Assembly: GCF_902141855.1 (NCBI RefSeq)
Contig: NZ_CABFVH010000002.1
Span: 62,001-126,000, forward strand
Length of the DNA: 64,000 bases
Source of the DNA: Methylobacterium dankookense
GTDB lineage: Bacteria > Pseudomonadota > Alphaproteobacteria > Rhizobiales > Beijerinckiaceae
Reading direction: 5' to 3'
Under the pieces are notes generated by a model. It was not told the origin of the DNA, did not search any database, and was given only the letters and a program-made list of their open reading frames with translations. The first letter of the stretch is position 1; each line of letters opens with the position of its first letter. Made by a program: the position numbers and the translations under genes. Below are positions 47,482 through 55,933 of the stretch, in pieces.

Positions 47482-47928
47482 CTAATGGTCCGTCAGGATG
47501 GTTTCGGGGGTGACCCGAAACGGATCCAGGATCGTGATGCCTTCGACCTCGCGGCCGTGTTGATAATCCTCGGAGAGGAGGTAGCGGCAGCCCGCGCGGA
47601 GCGCTGCGCCGAGCATGACGCAGTCCCACCACTGGAAGCCGGTCTTCTCGCGCAGTGACCACGCCGCGTGGATCAGCTCAAGGTCGGTCGCGCCGTGGGA
47701 CCATGTCTCGATCGCACGTGTGGTGCGGCGCGCCTCGTTCGGGCTGACGGCGACCTTCCCGCGCAGAAGCGTATGGTGGATCTCTCCGAGAACCTGCGGG
47801 CTGACGACGGCGGCCTCCCGCGCGGCGAGAACCGCGAGCCAGCGTCGCGCGACGGCCTGCTTCTCGGGATACCGGTCGTCGCGTGCGTAGAGGAAGACGT
47901 TGGTATCGACGAAGACCCGGTCAGTCAT
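47482..47928 (-). CDS. vapC: PIN-domain toxin VapC
   Basis: A 148-residue PIN nuclease. The four acidic metal ligands are recognisable: Asp in VFVDTNVFLYA, Glu in LGEIHHTLL, Asp in QWWDCVML and Asp in LLSEDYQHG. Active VapC proteins cut tRNA or rRNA. It starts 8 bases inside the antitoxin gene, as in coupled vapBC pairs. It lies only 8 bases from the ychF start, on the same strand, so ychF may be partly read from the toxin-antitoxin promoter. Confidence 0.93.
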   Translation of the reverse strand: MTDRVFVDTNVFLYARDDRYPEKQAVARRWLAVLAAREAAVVSPQVLGEIHHTLLRGKVAVSPNEARRTTRAIETWSHGATDLELIHAAWSLREKTGFQWWDCVMLGAALRAGCRYLLSEDYQHGREVEGITILDPFRVTPETILTDH

Positions 47929-48151
47929 CGTAGAGCTGGTCGCGGGTCGGTGCCTTGCCGTTCTCGTCGAGAACGTGGAGCGGCGGTCCTGCCAGGAATC
48001 GGTCCAACGCCTCGCGCTGCGTCATCGGCCGGCCGACCCGCTGCTCGACGGCCTCGGCGACGAACTTCGACAGGCTCTTGCCGTCCCGCGCCGCCGCCAC
48101 GCGCGCGCGCTGCAGCAGCGCCTCGTCCATGGTCACGGTCACGTTCTTCAT
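47921..48151 (-). CDS. vapB: Antitoxin VapB (ribbon-helix-helix type)
   Basis: A 76-residue protein. The N-terminus KNVTVTMDEALLQRARVAAARDGKSLSKFVAEAVEQ is a ribbon-helix-helix DNA-binding fold. The C-terminal 35 residues (REALDRFLAGPPLHVLDENG) should bind the toxin. The complex is expected to repress its own promoter in the 64-bp gap after pth. ATG at 48151. Confidence 0.9.
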   Translation of the reverse strand: MKNVTVTMDEALLQRARVAAARDGKSLSKFVAEAVEQRVGRPMTQREALDRFLAGPPLHVLDENGKAPTRDQLYDD

Positions 48152-48215
48152 CGCCGCCTCCGGATCACCGTCGATATCGTGTCCTCGTGTTTTCGTGTCA
48201 ATTCAGGAGGCCCGG

Positions 48216-48848
48216 TCAGGGGGCGGCCCGTCCTTTGGCCTTGCCGGCCTCGGAGGGCGTCTTCACCTCGTCCCAGCCGCGGCCGGCCATGGCGAGATGG
48301 ACCTTGTTCTGGAAGCCCGGATCGTCGCCCGCCGCCAGCAGCGCGGCGTGGTCGGCGACCGCCCGGCAGAGATCCTCGACCCAGGGCTCCTCGGCCTTGG
48401 CGAAATCGTTGAGCACGTAGGCATGGACGAGGGCCTTGTCGCCCGGATGACCGATGCCGAGGCGCACGCGGCGGTAGTCGTTGCCGCATTGGGCGGTGAT
48501 GGAGCGCAGGCCGTTATGCCCGGCATTGCCGCCGCCGAGCTTCACCCGGAGCTTGGCGGGGGGCAGGTCGAGCTCGTCGTGCAGCACGATCACGTCGGCG
48601 AGCGCGATCTTGTAGAAGCGCTGCGCCTCGGCCACCGCGCGGCCGGATTCGTTCATGAAGGTCTGCGGCTTCAGGAGGATGGCGCGCTCGGAGCCGAGGA
48701 CCACCTCGGCGGCCTCGCCCTGGAAGCGGCGGCGGAACGGGCTCGCCCGGTGCACGCGGGCGATCTCGTCGACGCCCATGAAGCCGATATTGTGCCGGTT
48801 GCGCGCGTAGCGCTGGCCCGGATTCCCCAGGCCGACGATGAGCCGCAT
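48216..48848 (-). CDS. pth: Peptidyl-tRNA hydrolase
   Basis: A 210-residue Pth1 enzyme that frees tRNA from prematurely released peptidyl-tRNA. The signature residues are in place: [18 protein letters not shown] with the catalytic His, [18 protein letters not shown] with the catalytic Asp, and [15 protein letters not shown] at 48848 gives the family start [11 protein letters not shown]; the ten-residue upstream extension is not used in relatives. A terminator stands 33 bases upstream, between it and rplY, so it needs its own promoter or read-through. Confidence 0.96.
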   Translation of the reverse strand: MRLIVGLGNPGQRYARNRHNIGFMGVDEIARVHRASPFRRRFQGEAAEVVLGSERAILLKPQTFMNESGRAVAEAQRFYKIALADVIVLHDELDLPPAKLRVKLGGGNAGHNGLRSITAQCGNDYRRVRLGIGHPGDKALVHAYVLNDFAKAEEPWVEDLCRAVADHAALLAAGDDPGFQNKVHLAMAGRGWDEVKTPSEAGKAKGRAAP

Positions 48849-48880
48849 GCCGTGCTCCTTTGGCCTGCCTCGACGCACGT

Positions 48881-48909
48881 GAAAATGCCCCGGCTTTGGG
48901 CCGGGGCAT
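48881..48909 (-). terminator. Intrinsic terminator of rplY
   Basis: On the minus strand ATGCCCCGGC and GCCGGGGCAT (48909-48900 and 48894-48885) form a perfect 10-bp stem with a 5-base loop, followed by TTTTC. It lies 37 bases past the rplY stop. Confidence 0.85.
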
Positions 48910-48946
48910 CGCGAGGGCGGAGGGGACGCGGCGGTCCCGCTCCGGA

Positions 48947-49630
48947 TTACTCCTCGGTCTTCTCCTCGGAGGCGGTCTCGGCGTCGGCCTCGGCCTTCTC
49001 CTCGGCGGACTCGGCGGCCTGCGCCTCGGCGATCGCGGCCTCTTCGGCCTCGACCTCGGCGCCGAGCACCGTCGGCGGCACGATGTTGGCGACCGGGTCC
49101 GTGCCCTCGCCCGTGTAGGTGCCGGCGGGCAGCTTCAGGTCGGAGGCGTGGATCACGTCGCCGATCTGGCGGCCGGTGAGGTCGATCTCGATCGCGTCGG
49201 GGATCTGGTCGGGGGCCACGTCGATCGGCAGCGTGTGCAGCGCGATGTTGAGGGTGCCGCCCTTCTGCTTGATGCCGGGGGCCTTGTCCTCGTTCACGAA
49301 GTGCACCGGCACGTCGACCACGACGGTCTGCCCGGAGACGACGCGCAGGAAGTCGACGTGCAGCGGCACGCCGGTGACCGGATCGAGCTGGAAGTCGCGC
49401 GGGATCGCGCGGACCTTCTTGCCGTCGGTGGTGATCTCGAACACCGTGGTCTTGAAGCCGCCGGCATAGATCAGGGTGCGGGCGCGGATGAGGTCGATCG
49501 CGATGGAGGCCGGCGGCTGGCCGGCACCGTAGACGACGGCGGGAATCTTGCCCTGGCGACGAACGGCCCGGGCGGCCCCCTTGCCGACCCGGTCGCGTGC
49601 CACGGCCTCAAGCGTCTTGACTGCGCTCAT
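48947..49630 (-). CDS. rplY: 50S ribosomal protein L25/general stress protein Ctc
   Basis: A 227-residue long-form L25 (CTC). Residues about 1-95 are the 5S-rRNA-binding L25 domain ([28 protein letters not shown]). The beta-rich CTC/TL5 domain follows to about 185. The tail is a low-complexity acidic stretch of Glu and Ala (from [11 protein letters not shown]), common in alphaproteobacterial L25. It binds the ribosomal central protuberance. rplY next to pth is a widely conserved order. Confidence 0.95.
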   Translation of the reverse strand: MSAVKTLEAVARDRVGKGAARAVRRQGKIPAVVYGAGQPPASIAIDLIRARTLIYAGGFKTTVFEITTDGKKVRAIPRDFQLDPVTGVPLHVDFLRVVSGQTVVVDVPVHFVNEDKAPGIKQKGGTLNIALHTLPIDVAPDQIPDAIEIDLTGRQIGDVIHASDLKLPAGTYTGEGTDPVANIVPPTVLGAEVEAEEAAIAEAQAAESAEEKAEADAETASEEKTEE

Positions 49631-49974
49631 GGCGTGATCCTGTGTGTGATGATGGCCTGGGCCAACGACAAAGGCCGCCCGAAGCGGACGGCCCGACCGT
49701 TCCCCAGCGCGCCCGTGCCTCCAAGGGTGTCTGAAGGGCGCGGGGCGCGCTTACACCGGACGGCGCGGAAAGGCAACCGAAGGGCGCGGATGCCGCGCGC
49801 CGAGGCGGCCGGGTCTGGGTGCCTCGGTGGTCGCACATCCTCGGCGCGCCGCATGCGAAGGCCGTCAGAAACCCAGCATCGGCTTGGCCGTATGGTGCGC
49901 TGCGGCGTACGAATAGAGGTGAACCAAATCTCGGCAGCGCCGTTGTCCCGGCGGATTCTGCTCCGGGGACGGCC
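49631..49974. other. 344-bp divergent intergenic region
   Basis: No gene is supported. It must carry the rplY promoter (minus) and a promoter for the small plus-strand gene at 49975. The segment 49660-49700 contains an imperfect inverted repeat (GGCCGCCCG ... CGGACGGCC). Nothing else is clear. Confidence 0.4.
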
Positions 49975-50172
49975 ATGGGCAAGCACGACATTCTCGGTTA
50001 CTTCGAGCACCGCAGCGACGGTGCCTGGGTCTGCGTGCGTCCGTTCACCCTGACGACCCGCAGCGCCAGCATCGACATCCGGCAGGGCCAGCGCTTCGAT
50101 TACGGCAAGCGCGTCGGCGGGCTCGACCTCGCCGAGTATCTGGAGCAGCTCGGCTCGCAGTTCGGTTCCTGA
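49975..50172 (+). CDS. Small conserved-type hypothetical protein
   Basis: A 65-residue protein starting MGKHDILGYFEHRSDGAWVCV and ending LDLAEYLEQLGSQFGS. It has no signal peptide or membrane helix. The composition (basic and aromatic, with evenly spaced strands) looks like a real small globular protein, and the frame's codon use fits the neighbourhood. No function is recognised. It ends 6 bases from the end of the convergent chemoreceptor gene. Confidence 0.65.
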   Translation: MGKHDILGYFEHRSDGAWVCVRPFTLTTRSASIDIRQGQRFDYGKRVGGLDLAEYLEQLGSQFGS

Positions 50173-50178
50173 GGTTCC

Positions 50179-51948
50179 TCAGAAGCGGTAGGCCGTGCGG
50201 CAGGCGCCCCAGTGGCGGCCGGCCGCGCGAATCGGCGCATCCACCTCCCGCACCATCACGACCCGGTCGCCGAGTTCGCGGCGATAGACCTGCACGGTCG
50301 CCGGCCGCTGCGAGCGCGCGGCGGTGATGCCGGTTCGGTCGTCGAAGATGCGCAGGTTGCGCGCGTTGGCCGCGTTCCAGGCCGCGTCGCCCGGCCGCTG
50401 GGCTTGCGAGACCGCGCCGTTATGCACCGGCACGAAGCCGTTGCGGTCGGCGACGATGCAGAACAGCATCCGGTTGTCGAGAGCGAGTTCCCGGTCGAGC
50501 AGATCCTGCAGCATCCCGACGAGCGGCTTCACGGCGCGCGTCATGAACTGGCGCGGGTCGCTGCCCGGCAGCGGCCGGTAATCCGTATCGAACAGGTCCG
50601 CCTCGGTCAGCCGGCCGGCGGAGAGCGCCTCCTCCATCAGTCCGGCGATCCGCCCCGATAGGCCCTGCGCCTTCGCCGCGAGGGGGGCATACTCGGCCTG
50701 GACGGCGGCGAGGCGCGCGTCGAGGCCGGAGCGCGCGGTCGCGGTCAGGTCCTCGAAGGCGCAGTGCAGGCCCATCGGGCTCACCGCCCGCACCAGCGCC
50801 CGCACCGGGCCGATCCCGTCGATGTCGAGGCCGAGCGCGCTCCCCGCGGACACGGCCGCGCCCTCCGGCGCCTCGACCAGCACGCCGCCCGCGCTGAGAT
50901 CGACGCTGCGGCTGCGCCGTCCGTCGCCGAGGCGCACGGCGAGCTCCACCGGGAAGCGGTCGTGACGGCGCCGATCACCGATCTCGCTCTGGCGGATCAC
51001 CGCGACGAAGCGGCGCCCGAGCCCCGCGGCCTGATCGGCCGCCTCCCGCGCCGAGGCCTCGGTGGCGACGGCGCGCGCCTCCAGGGCGATCCCGGCCTCG
51101 GCGATGGCCTGCGCCGCGCCGTCGACATCGGCGACGAGGCTGCCCGTCCGCGCGGCCTCGCCGACAACGTGTGCGACGATGCCCGCCTGCTCGCCCGAGA
51201 TCGCCTGGACCGTGCCGAAGGAGGGACGCGCCGCGTCGATGGCCTCGGCGAGTGCCGTCACCGCGGTCGCGGAGGCGGCCGCCCCATCGCGCAGCCGCGT
51301 GACCCGCGCGCGCACCTCCTCGGCGGCCCGGGCCGTCTCTACCGACAGGGCCTTCACCTCGGCGGCGACCACGGCGAAGCCGCGCCCGGCATCCCCCGCC
51401 CGGGCCGCCTCGATGGTGGCGTTGAGCGCCAGCAGGTTGGTCTGCCGCGCCACCGCGGCGATGGCGTCGATGATGCCCGCAATCTCGGAGCCGGCAAGCG
51501 CCAGGGCCTCGATCTGCGCCCGCGCCTCGCCACCGCGGCTGTCGGCCTGGTCGAGATGGCTCTCGGCCTGCCGCATCGCTCCGGCGATCCGGCCCGAGGT
51601 CTCGGACAGGGCGCGAGTCCGGTCGGACAGCGCGGCGCTGGCCGAGGCGGCCTCGCGCGCCGCGCCGGCGAGCCCGTCCATCCTGGCGCGCATCTCGGCG
51701 AGCCCTGCCTGGACCGCGCCGACCTCGCCGCGGGCCGAGGCGATCGAGCCGCCGACGGAGCCGATCGCGGCAAGCACATCCGTCTCGATCGCGTCGAGGA
51801 CGGACGCGCTGCCCGGCCCGGGGCCGCGCGCGGCCTCGTCCGCCGACGCCGCGGCAGCCGCATCCTCGGGAGCCGGCGCCTCCTGCTCGGGCGCGGCGGG
51901 CTGCGCGGGCGCGCGCTTGCTGAGATAGGATCGAAGCATGATCTGCAT
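50179..51948 (-). CDS. Soluble methyl-accepting chemotaxis protein with PilZ domain
   Basis: A 589-residue receptor without membrane helices. A Pro/Ala-rich N-terminus (1-45) precedes the signalling coiled coil (about 50-320), whose hairpin tip is [20 protein letters not shown] (167-186). A PilZ domain follows, with the c-di-GMP motifs RRHDR (327-331) and DLSAGG (350-355). The C-terminal 190 residues form a sensor-like domain ([21 protein letters not shown]). It should let cyclic di-GMP and a cytoplasmic signal feed the chemotaxis array. No che genes are adjacent. Confidence 0.9.
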   Translation of the reverse strand: MQIMLRSYLSKRAPAQPAAPEQEAPAPEDAAAAASADEAARGPGPGSASVLDAIETDVLAAIGSVGGSIASARGEVGAVQAGLAEMRARMDGLAGAAREAASASAALSDRTRALSETSGRIAGAMRQAESHLDQADSRGGEARAQIEALALAGSEIAGIIDAIAAVARQTNLLALNATIEAARAGDAGRGFAVVAAEVKALSVETARAAEEVRARVTRLRDGAAASATAVTALAEAIDAARPSFGTVQAISGEQAGIVAHVVGEAARTGSLVADVDGAAQAIAEAGIALEARAVATEASAREAADQAAGLGRRFVAVIRQSEIGDRRRHDRFPVELAVRLGDGRRSRSVDLSAGGVLVEAPEGAAVSAGSALGLDIDGIGPVRALVRAVSPMGLHCAFEDLTATARSGLDARLAAVQAEYAPLAAKAQGLSGRIAGLMEEALSAGRLTEADLFDTDYRPLPGSDPRQFMTRAVKPLVGMLQDLLDRELALDNRMLFCIVADRNGFVPVHNGAVSQAQRPGDAAWNAANARNLRIFDDRTGITAARSQRPATVQVYRRELGDRVVMVREVDAPIRAAGRHWGACRTAYRF

Positions 51949-52157
51949 TCGATCATCGCAGCGTTAAGGGACGATTGAAGAGCCCTGTCCGCCCACGCGG
52001 CTTCGGTCGAAAGTATGATGGCGGCGAAGCCTGCCGAGTAGATCGCCCGGCCCGATGCTCGGCGCGGGCCCGCTCGACTGGCCCACAAGTCCGTTCGGGC
52101 CGGATCGGGTTCGAGTCCGTGGCCGACAGATCTGGCCTGTTCCGTAGCAAGTCTCGC

Positions 52158-52928
52158 TCAGGCGCCGCCCCATTGCATGGTCAGCCCGCCATCGACCACC
52201 AGGGTGTGGCCCGTGACGTAGTCGGCCTCGTCGGAGACGAGATAGAGGATGGCGTGGGCGATGTCCTCGGGCTGGCCGGCCCGGTGCCACGGGATGCGCG
52301 CCAGGGACTTGTCGAGCTTGTCCGGATCCTCGAAGCGGTCGGCGGTCATCGGCGTCTCGATGAGGCCGGGCGCCACGTTGTTCACGTTGATCCGGTCCTC
52401 GGCGAGTTCCCGCGACAGGCTGCGGCAGAGCGAGCCGAGCCCGGCCTTCGACATGCCGTAGGGCGCGCTCTCGGGCGTCGGCAGGTGCTGGGCGACGGAG
52501 GAGACGAACACGATCTTGCCGCGCCCGCCCGCCTCCCGGCGCAGGCGGATGAAGGGCCGCGCCGTGAAGAGCGGGCCCATCAGGTTGACCCGCAGGATCG
52601 TCTCCAGCCGTTCGTCCTCCATGTCGGCCACCGGCATGCCGCTCATCGCCTGGCCGGCATTGGCGACGAGGATGTCGAGGGTGCCGAGTTCCCGGGCCGC
52701 CGTCTCGTAGAGGGCGCGCACCGAGGCCGGGTCGCCGACATCGACCTGCGCCACCACGGGCTTCCGCCCCTCCGCCTCCACGAGGCGGGCCGTTTCGGCG
52801 ATACCGTCCCGGTCGGTGTGGTAGGCGACCACCACGTCGGCGCCCGCGCGGGCAAGGAGGATGGCGGCGGCCCGGCCGATCCCCGAATCGGCGCCGGTGA
52901 CCAGGGCGCGTCTGTCCGTGAGCTTCAT
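52158..52928 (-). CDS. SDR-family oxidoreductase (glucose 1-dehydrogenase-like)
   Basis: A 256-residue classical short-chain dehydrogenase. The cofactor motif is TGADSGIGRAAA and the NAG motif VANAGQ. The catalytic Ser-Tyr-Lys is in FVSSVAQ and YGMSKAG, and the C-terminal VVDGGLTMQ is standard. The nearby residues do not decide NAD versus NADP use. ATG at 52928 (MKLTDRRALVTG) matches the family; 13 upstream residues are probably not translated. A TetR regulator is divergent and may control it. Confidence 0.9.
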   Translation of the reverse strand: MKLTDRRALVTGADSGIGRAAAILLARAGADVVVAYHTDRDGIAETARLVEAEGRKPVVAQVDVGDPASVRALYETAARELGTLDILVANAGQAMSGMPVADMEDERLETILRVNLMGPLFTARPFIRLRREAGGRGKIVFVSSVAQHLPTPESAPYGMSKAGLGSLCRSLSRELAEDRINVNNVAPGLIETPMTADRFEDPDKLDKSLARIPWHRAGQPEDIAHAILYLVSDEADYVTGHTLVVDGGLTMQWGGA

Positions 52929-53115
52929 CGATGTTCCCGTTGGCGGATCGAGCAATCGCCTGGGCAATCGGTGCGGTCGGGCCCGGTTCCGGCACGGCGG
53001 CGCATTGCCTCGGGGGATGTGTCTCGGGGGCGGGATTTGCCGGAGCCTCCCGGACGTCTTTGACGGACGGGGAGGCGATGCCTAATCAGGAACCAAAATC
53101 CGTCGCCGGCGTCGC

Positions 53116-53793
53116 ATGACAGAAGCGCGACCCCGCCAACCTTCGAGCATGATGTCTTCGGCCTACCAGACTGTGATCCCCGAGACCGCCGAGGAGAGCG
53201 CGCCCACCACGCGCTGCCGCATCCTCGCGGTGGCCGAGCGCTCGTTCCGCGAGATCGGCTACCAGAAGACCACGGTCGCCGACATCGCCAAGACCCTGAA
53301 GATGAGCCCGGCCAACGTGTACCGCTTCTTCGAGTCGAAGAAGGCGATCAACGAGGCGGTGGTGGAGCGCGTCACCGGCGAGATCGAGGCGCTGATCGCC
53401 GGCATCGCCGACGCGCCGGGGCGGACGGCGGAGGCGCGCCTGCGCGAGGCGGTCGCGGCCCTGCACCGCGATACCACCGGGCGCTGGGCCGGCTATCCGC
53501 GCATCCACGAAATGATCGAGGCGGCGATGGGCGAGAGCTGGGAGGTCTGCCGCCAGCACGTGGACCGGATCGGCGCGGTGTTCGAGCGCATCGTGCGCGA
53601 CGGCGTGCGGACCGGCGAGTTCGAGGCGGAGGATCCGGCGATCGCAGGGCGCTGCATCCAGGCGGCGATCACGCGCCACACCCACCCGCTCCTTGTGAGC
53701 CAGGTCCACCCGGAGATCGAGCCGAGCCTCGACCAGATGGTGGCCTTCCTGCTGCGCAGCCTGCGCCCGGTCAGGGAGCCCGCGCGGGGTTGA
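53116..53793 (+). CDS. TetR/AcrR-family transcriptional regulator
   Basis: A 225-residue repressor-type protein. The TetR helix-turn-helix is clear: ILAVAERSFREIGYQKTTVADIAKTLKMSPANVYRFFESK (about residues 36-75). The C-terminal ligand domain has a His-rich helix (RHTHPLLVSQVHPE). The start is uncertain: ATG at 53116 or ATG at 53149, neither with a strong ribosome site. It is divergent from the SDR gene across 187 bases, a common arrangement for local regulation. No clean operator is seen. Confidence 0.9.
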   Translation: MTEARPRQPSSMMSSAYQTVIPETAEESAPTTRCRILAVAERSFREIGYQKTTVADIAKTLKMSPANVYRFFESKKAINEAVVERVTGEIEALIAGIADAPGRTAEARLREAVAALHRDTTGRWAGYPRIHEMIEAAMGESWEVCRQHVDRIGAVFERIVRDGVRTGEFEAEDPAIAGRCIQAAITRHTHPLLVSQVHPEIEPSLDQMVAFLLRSLRPVREPARG

Positions 53794-53861
53794 GGCGTAC
53801 CTCACCCTTTGTGGGAGGCTGGGTCGGATCGGAGAGCGACGGCCCCGGATGAGGCGCGGGT

Positions 53862-53885
53862 CCCCTCTTCCGTTCGGGAGAGGGG
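53862..53885. repeat. C/G-rich palindrome between convergent genes
   Basis: CCCCTCT (53862-53868) and AGAGGGG (53879-53885) pair around TCCGTTCGGG. The element lies in the 133-bp gap between the converging TetR and DUF1330 genes. The preceding GGCGCGGGTCCC resembles the sequence before the palindrome at about 27,330, so it is placed in the same family. Confidence 0.55.
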
Positions 53886-53926
53886 GCGCGTCGCGGGTCC
53901 TGCGCATACCCGGAAGCGGGGCTCCG

Positions 53927-54274
53927 CTATTCCGACGCCGGCGTATTGGCGGGCGGGGACGGCTCGGAGATGTAGGGCTGCGGGCCGTCATAGCCCTCGA
54001 TCACGATGATCTCGGACTCGACCGCGCCCTTCTGCTTGGCGCGGGCTTCCTGGTAGAGTTCGGAGTGCCAGCATTCGAGGGCGATCTCGTAGCTCGGGAA
54101 TTCGAGCACGACGTTGCGGGCGCGGGCCTGGCCCGCCACCGCCTCGAAGCCGCCGCCGCGCACCAGGAAGCGGGCGCCGTACTTGGCGAGGGCCGCGCCG
54201 TTCGCTGCCGCGTAGGCCTTATAGGCCTCGGGGTCGAGCACATCGACCCGCACGATCCAGTAGCCCTTGGCCAT
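53927..54274 (-). CDS. DUF1330 domain-containing protein
   Basis: A 115-residue protein with the DUF1330 fold, a small dimeric ferredoxin-like barrel. Signature segments are KGYWIVRVDVLDPEAYKAYA, GARFLVRGG and VVLEFPSYEIALECWHS. The function of the family is not established. ATG at 54274 shares one base with the pyrF stop; a GTG just before it is possible. It is cotranscribed with pyrF. The C-terminal 20 residues are Pro/Ser-rich and probably disordered. Confidence 0.88.
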   Translation of the reverse strand: MAKGYWIVRVDVLDPEAYKAYAAANGAALAKYGARFLVRGGGFEAVAGQARARNVVLEFPSYEIALECWHSELYQEARAKQKGAVESEIIVIEGYDGPQPYISEPSPPANTPASE

Positions 54275-54972
54275 CACGCCTCTCCCATCTCCGCCACGAT
54301 TGCCTGCGCCACCGCGCGCGGATCGGCGGCGGCAGTGATCGGGCGGCCGACGACCACGTGGTCGATCCCGGCCGCGCGGGCCTGCCCCGGCGTCAACACC
54401 CGCTTCTGGTCGCCGAGATCGGCGCCGGCCGGGCGGATGCCGGGGGTCACGATCAGCCGCTCCGGCCCGATCGCGGCGCGCACCGGGCCCGCTTCCAGCG
54501 CGCTGCAGACGATGCCGTCGATGCCGATGTCGCGGGCCTGCTCCGCGCGCTTTGCGACGAGCTCGCTGACCGGGAGCGCGTAGCCGGCCTCGGCCGCATC
54601 CGCGTCGTCGTAGGAGGTGAGCACGGTGACCGCCAGGATCTTGAGGCTGCCGCCCCTCCCGCGCACTGCCGCGCGCATGGTCTGCGGATAGGCATGCACC
54701 GTGAGGAAGCTGGCGCCGAGGTCACTCACCGCGCGCACGCCCTCCTCCACCGTGTTGCCGATGTCGTGGAGCTTCAGGTCGAGGAAGGTCTTGAGGCCGC
54801 GCCCCGCCAGCTCGCGGGCGAAGGCGAGGCCGCCATTGTAGCCGAGCTGGTAGCCGATCTTGTAGAAGGTCGCCGCGTCGCCGATCCGGTCCACCAGGGC
54901 GCGGGCCGCGTCCACGTCGGCGAGGTCGAGGGCGACGATCAGGCGGTCGCGCGGGTCTGTGATCGCGGTCAT
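54274..54972 (-). CDS. pyrF: Orotidine 5'-phosphate decarboxylase
   Basis: A 232-residue TIM-barrel enzyme that decarboxylates OMP to UMP, the last step of pyrimidine synthesis. The catalytic Lys-Asp-Lys network is seen in [14 protein letters not shown]. The substrate loop [15 protein letters not shown] and the ending [13 protein letters not shown] are standard. ATG at 54972. The 175-bp leader contains a three-armed alternative hairpin. The DUF1330 gene follows without a gap. Confidence 0.96.
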   Translation of the reverse strand: MTAITDPRDRLIVALDLADVDAARALVDRIGDAATFYKIGYQLGYNGGLAFARELAGRGLKTFLDLKLHDIGNTVEEGVRAVSDLGASFLTVHAYPQTMRAAVRGRGGSLKILAVTVLTSYDDADAAEAGYALPVSELVAKRAEQARDIGIDGIVCSALEAGPVRAAIGPERLIVTPGIRPAGADLGDQKRVLTPGQARAAGIDHVVVGRPITAAADPRAVAQAIVAEMGEA

Positions 54973-55024
54973 GCGGGCTCCGGAGGCGGGCGAGGGATCG
55001 CGCGGGGCGCCGTCCCAGTCAATG

Positions 55025-55082
55025 CCGGATGTCCCCGGATCTCATACGACATCCGGGTGATCCCTTCGGGATGGCGGATGTC
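55025..55082 (-). promoter_or_regulatory. Three-armed alternative hairpin in the pyrF leader
   Basis: CCGGATGTC (55025-55033) is complementary to GACATCCGG (55048-55056), whose first eight bases are also complementary to CGGATGTC (55075-55082). The outer hairpin encloses an inner ATCCC-TTC-GGGAT stem (55060-55072). The middle arm can pair with only one partner at a time, as in an attenuator. It may instead be a dispersed repeat. Confidence 0.5.
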
Positions 55083-55115
55083 GCTTTCGCTCAGGCGCCG
55101 CGCGGGCTTGCCGAG

Positions 55116-55146
55116 ACCGCGTCCGGTCCGATCAACCGGACGCGGT
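55116..55146. terminator. Perfect 12-bp hairpin after the uracil-DNA glycosylase gene
   Basis: ACCGCGTCCGGT (55116-55127) and ACCGGACGCGGT (55135-55146) pair without mismatch around CCGATCA, one base past the stop of the gene ending at 55148. There is no U-run, so it may be a factor-dependent terminator or an mRNA 3' end stabiliser. Confidence 0.6.
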
Positions 55147-55147
55147 A

Positions 55148-55777
55148 TCACCCCATCACCCGTGCCACCTCGGCCTTGAGCACGGGCAGCAGCTCGGCCT
55201 CGAACCAGGGCTCGCGCTTCAGCCAGCCGTTGTTGCGCCAGGACGGGTGCGGCAGGGGCAGGATCCGCGGGCGCCGCGTCTCGCCGAGGATCGCCCGCCA
55301 GTTGCGGACCGTGCCGGTGAGGCCGCCTTCGAGCCGGCCGAGATGCCACCCTTGCGCGTACTGGCCGATCACCAGGATCAGTTCCAGGTCGGGCAGTCCG
55401 GCGAAGAGGTCGTCGCGCCAGCGCTCGGCGCATTCCCGCCGCGGCGGCCGGTCGCCGCCCTTCGCGTCGAGGCCGGGGAAGCAGGAGCCCATCGGCACGA
55501 TGGCGACGCGCGCGGCGTCGTAGAAGGCCGCCTCGTCGAGGCCGAGCCAGGCCCGCAGGCGCACGCCCGACGGGTCGGAGAACGGCTTGCCGGAGCGGTG
55601 GGCGCGGGTGCCGGGCGCCTGGCTCGCGATGCAGAGACGGGCCGTCGCGGAGCCCTGCACGATCGGCCGCGGCTCCTGCGGCAGGGGCGGCCCGTAGAGC
55701 GGGGTGTCGCGGCAGATGCGGCAGGCGCGCAGACGCGCGGCGGTGGATTCGAAGGTCTCTTGCGCGGGCGCGGTCAT
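55148..55777 (-). CDS. Uracil-DNA glycosylase family protein
   Basis: A 209-residue protein of the UDG superfamily. The active-site motif ASQAPGTRAH takes the place of the GQDPYH-like motif of family 1, and the second motif is LPHPSWRNN. GSCFPG and LVIGQYAQ are typical of the group. An N-terminal CRICRDTPLYG has two Cys that could contribute to an iron-sulfur site if others are recruited, but a full four-Cys set is not evident. It presumably removes uracil or another damaged base from DNA. ATG at 55777. Confidence 0.87.
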   Translation of the reverse strand: MTAPAQETFESTAARLRACRICRDTPLYGPPLPQEPRPIVQGSATARLCIASQAPGTRAHRSGKPFSDPSGVRLRAWLGLDEAAFYDAARVAIVPMGSCFPGLDAKGGDRPPRRECAERWRDDLFAGLPDLELILVIGQYAQGWHLGRLEGGLTGTVRNWRAILGETRRPRILPLPHPSWRNNGWLKREPWFEAELLPVLKAEVARVMG

Positions 55778-55818
55778 CGTCCCGGGAGATGGGAGATCCG
55801 GGCGGTACGAGCCAGACC

Positions 55819-55851
55819 CAAAAGAAACGGCGCGGCCGTGGGCCGCGCCGT
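55819..55851 (-). terminator. Intrinsic terminator of the molybdenum-hydroxylase operon
   Basis: On the minus strand an 11-bp perfect stem (ACGGCGCGGCC and its complement, 55851-55841 and 55837-55827) with a 3-base loop is followed by TTCTTTTG. It lies about 80 bases past the stop of the large subunit gene. Confidence 0.85.
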
Positions 55852-55933
55852 GGGGAAGTCGCTTGGGTCTCGAAAGCCTTGGGAGGCTGAGCCGTTATCT
55901 AAGCCGGCTCCGATCCATGCGCTGTGCGCAATG

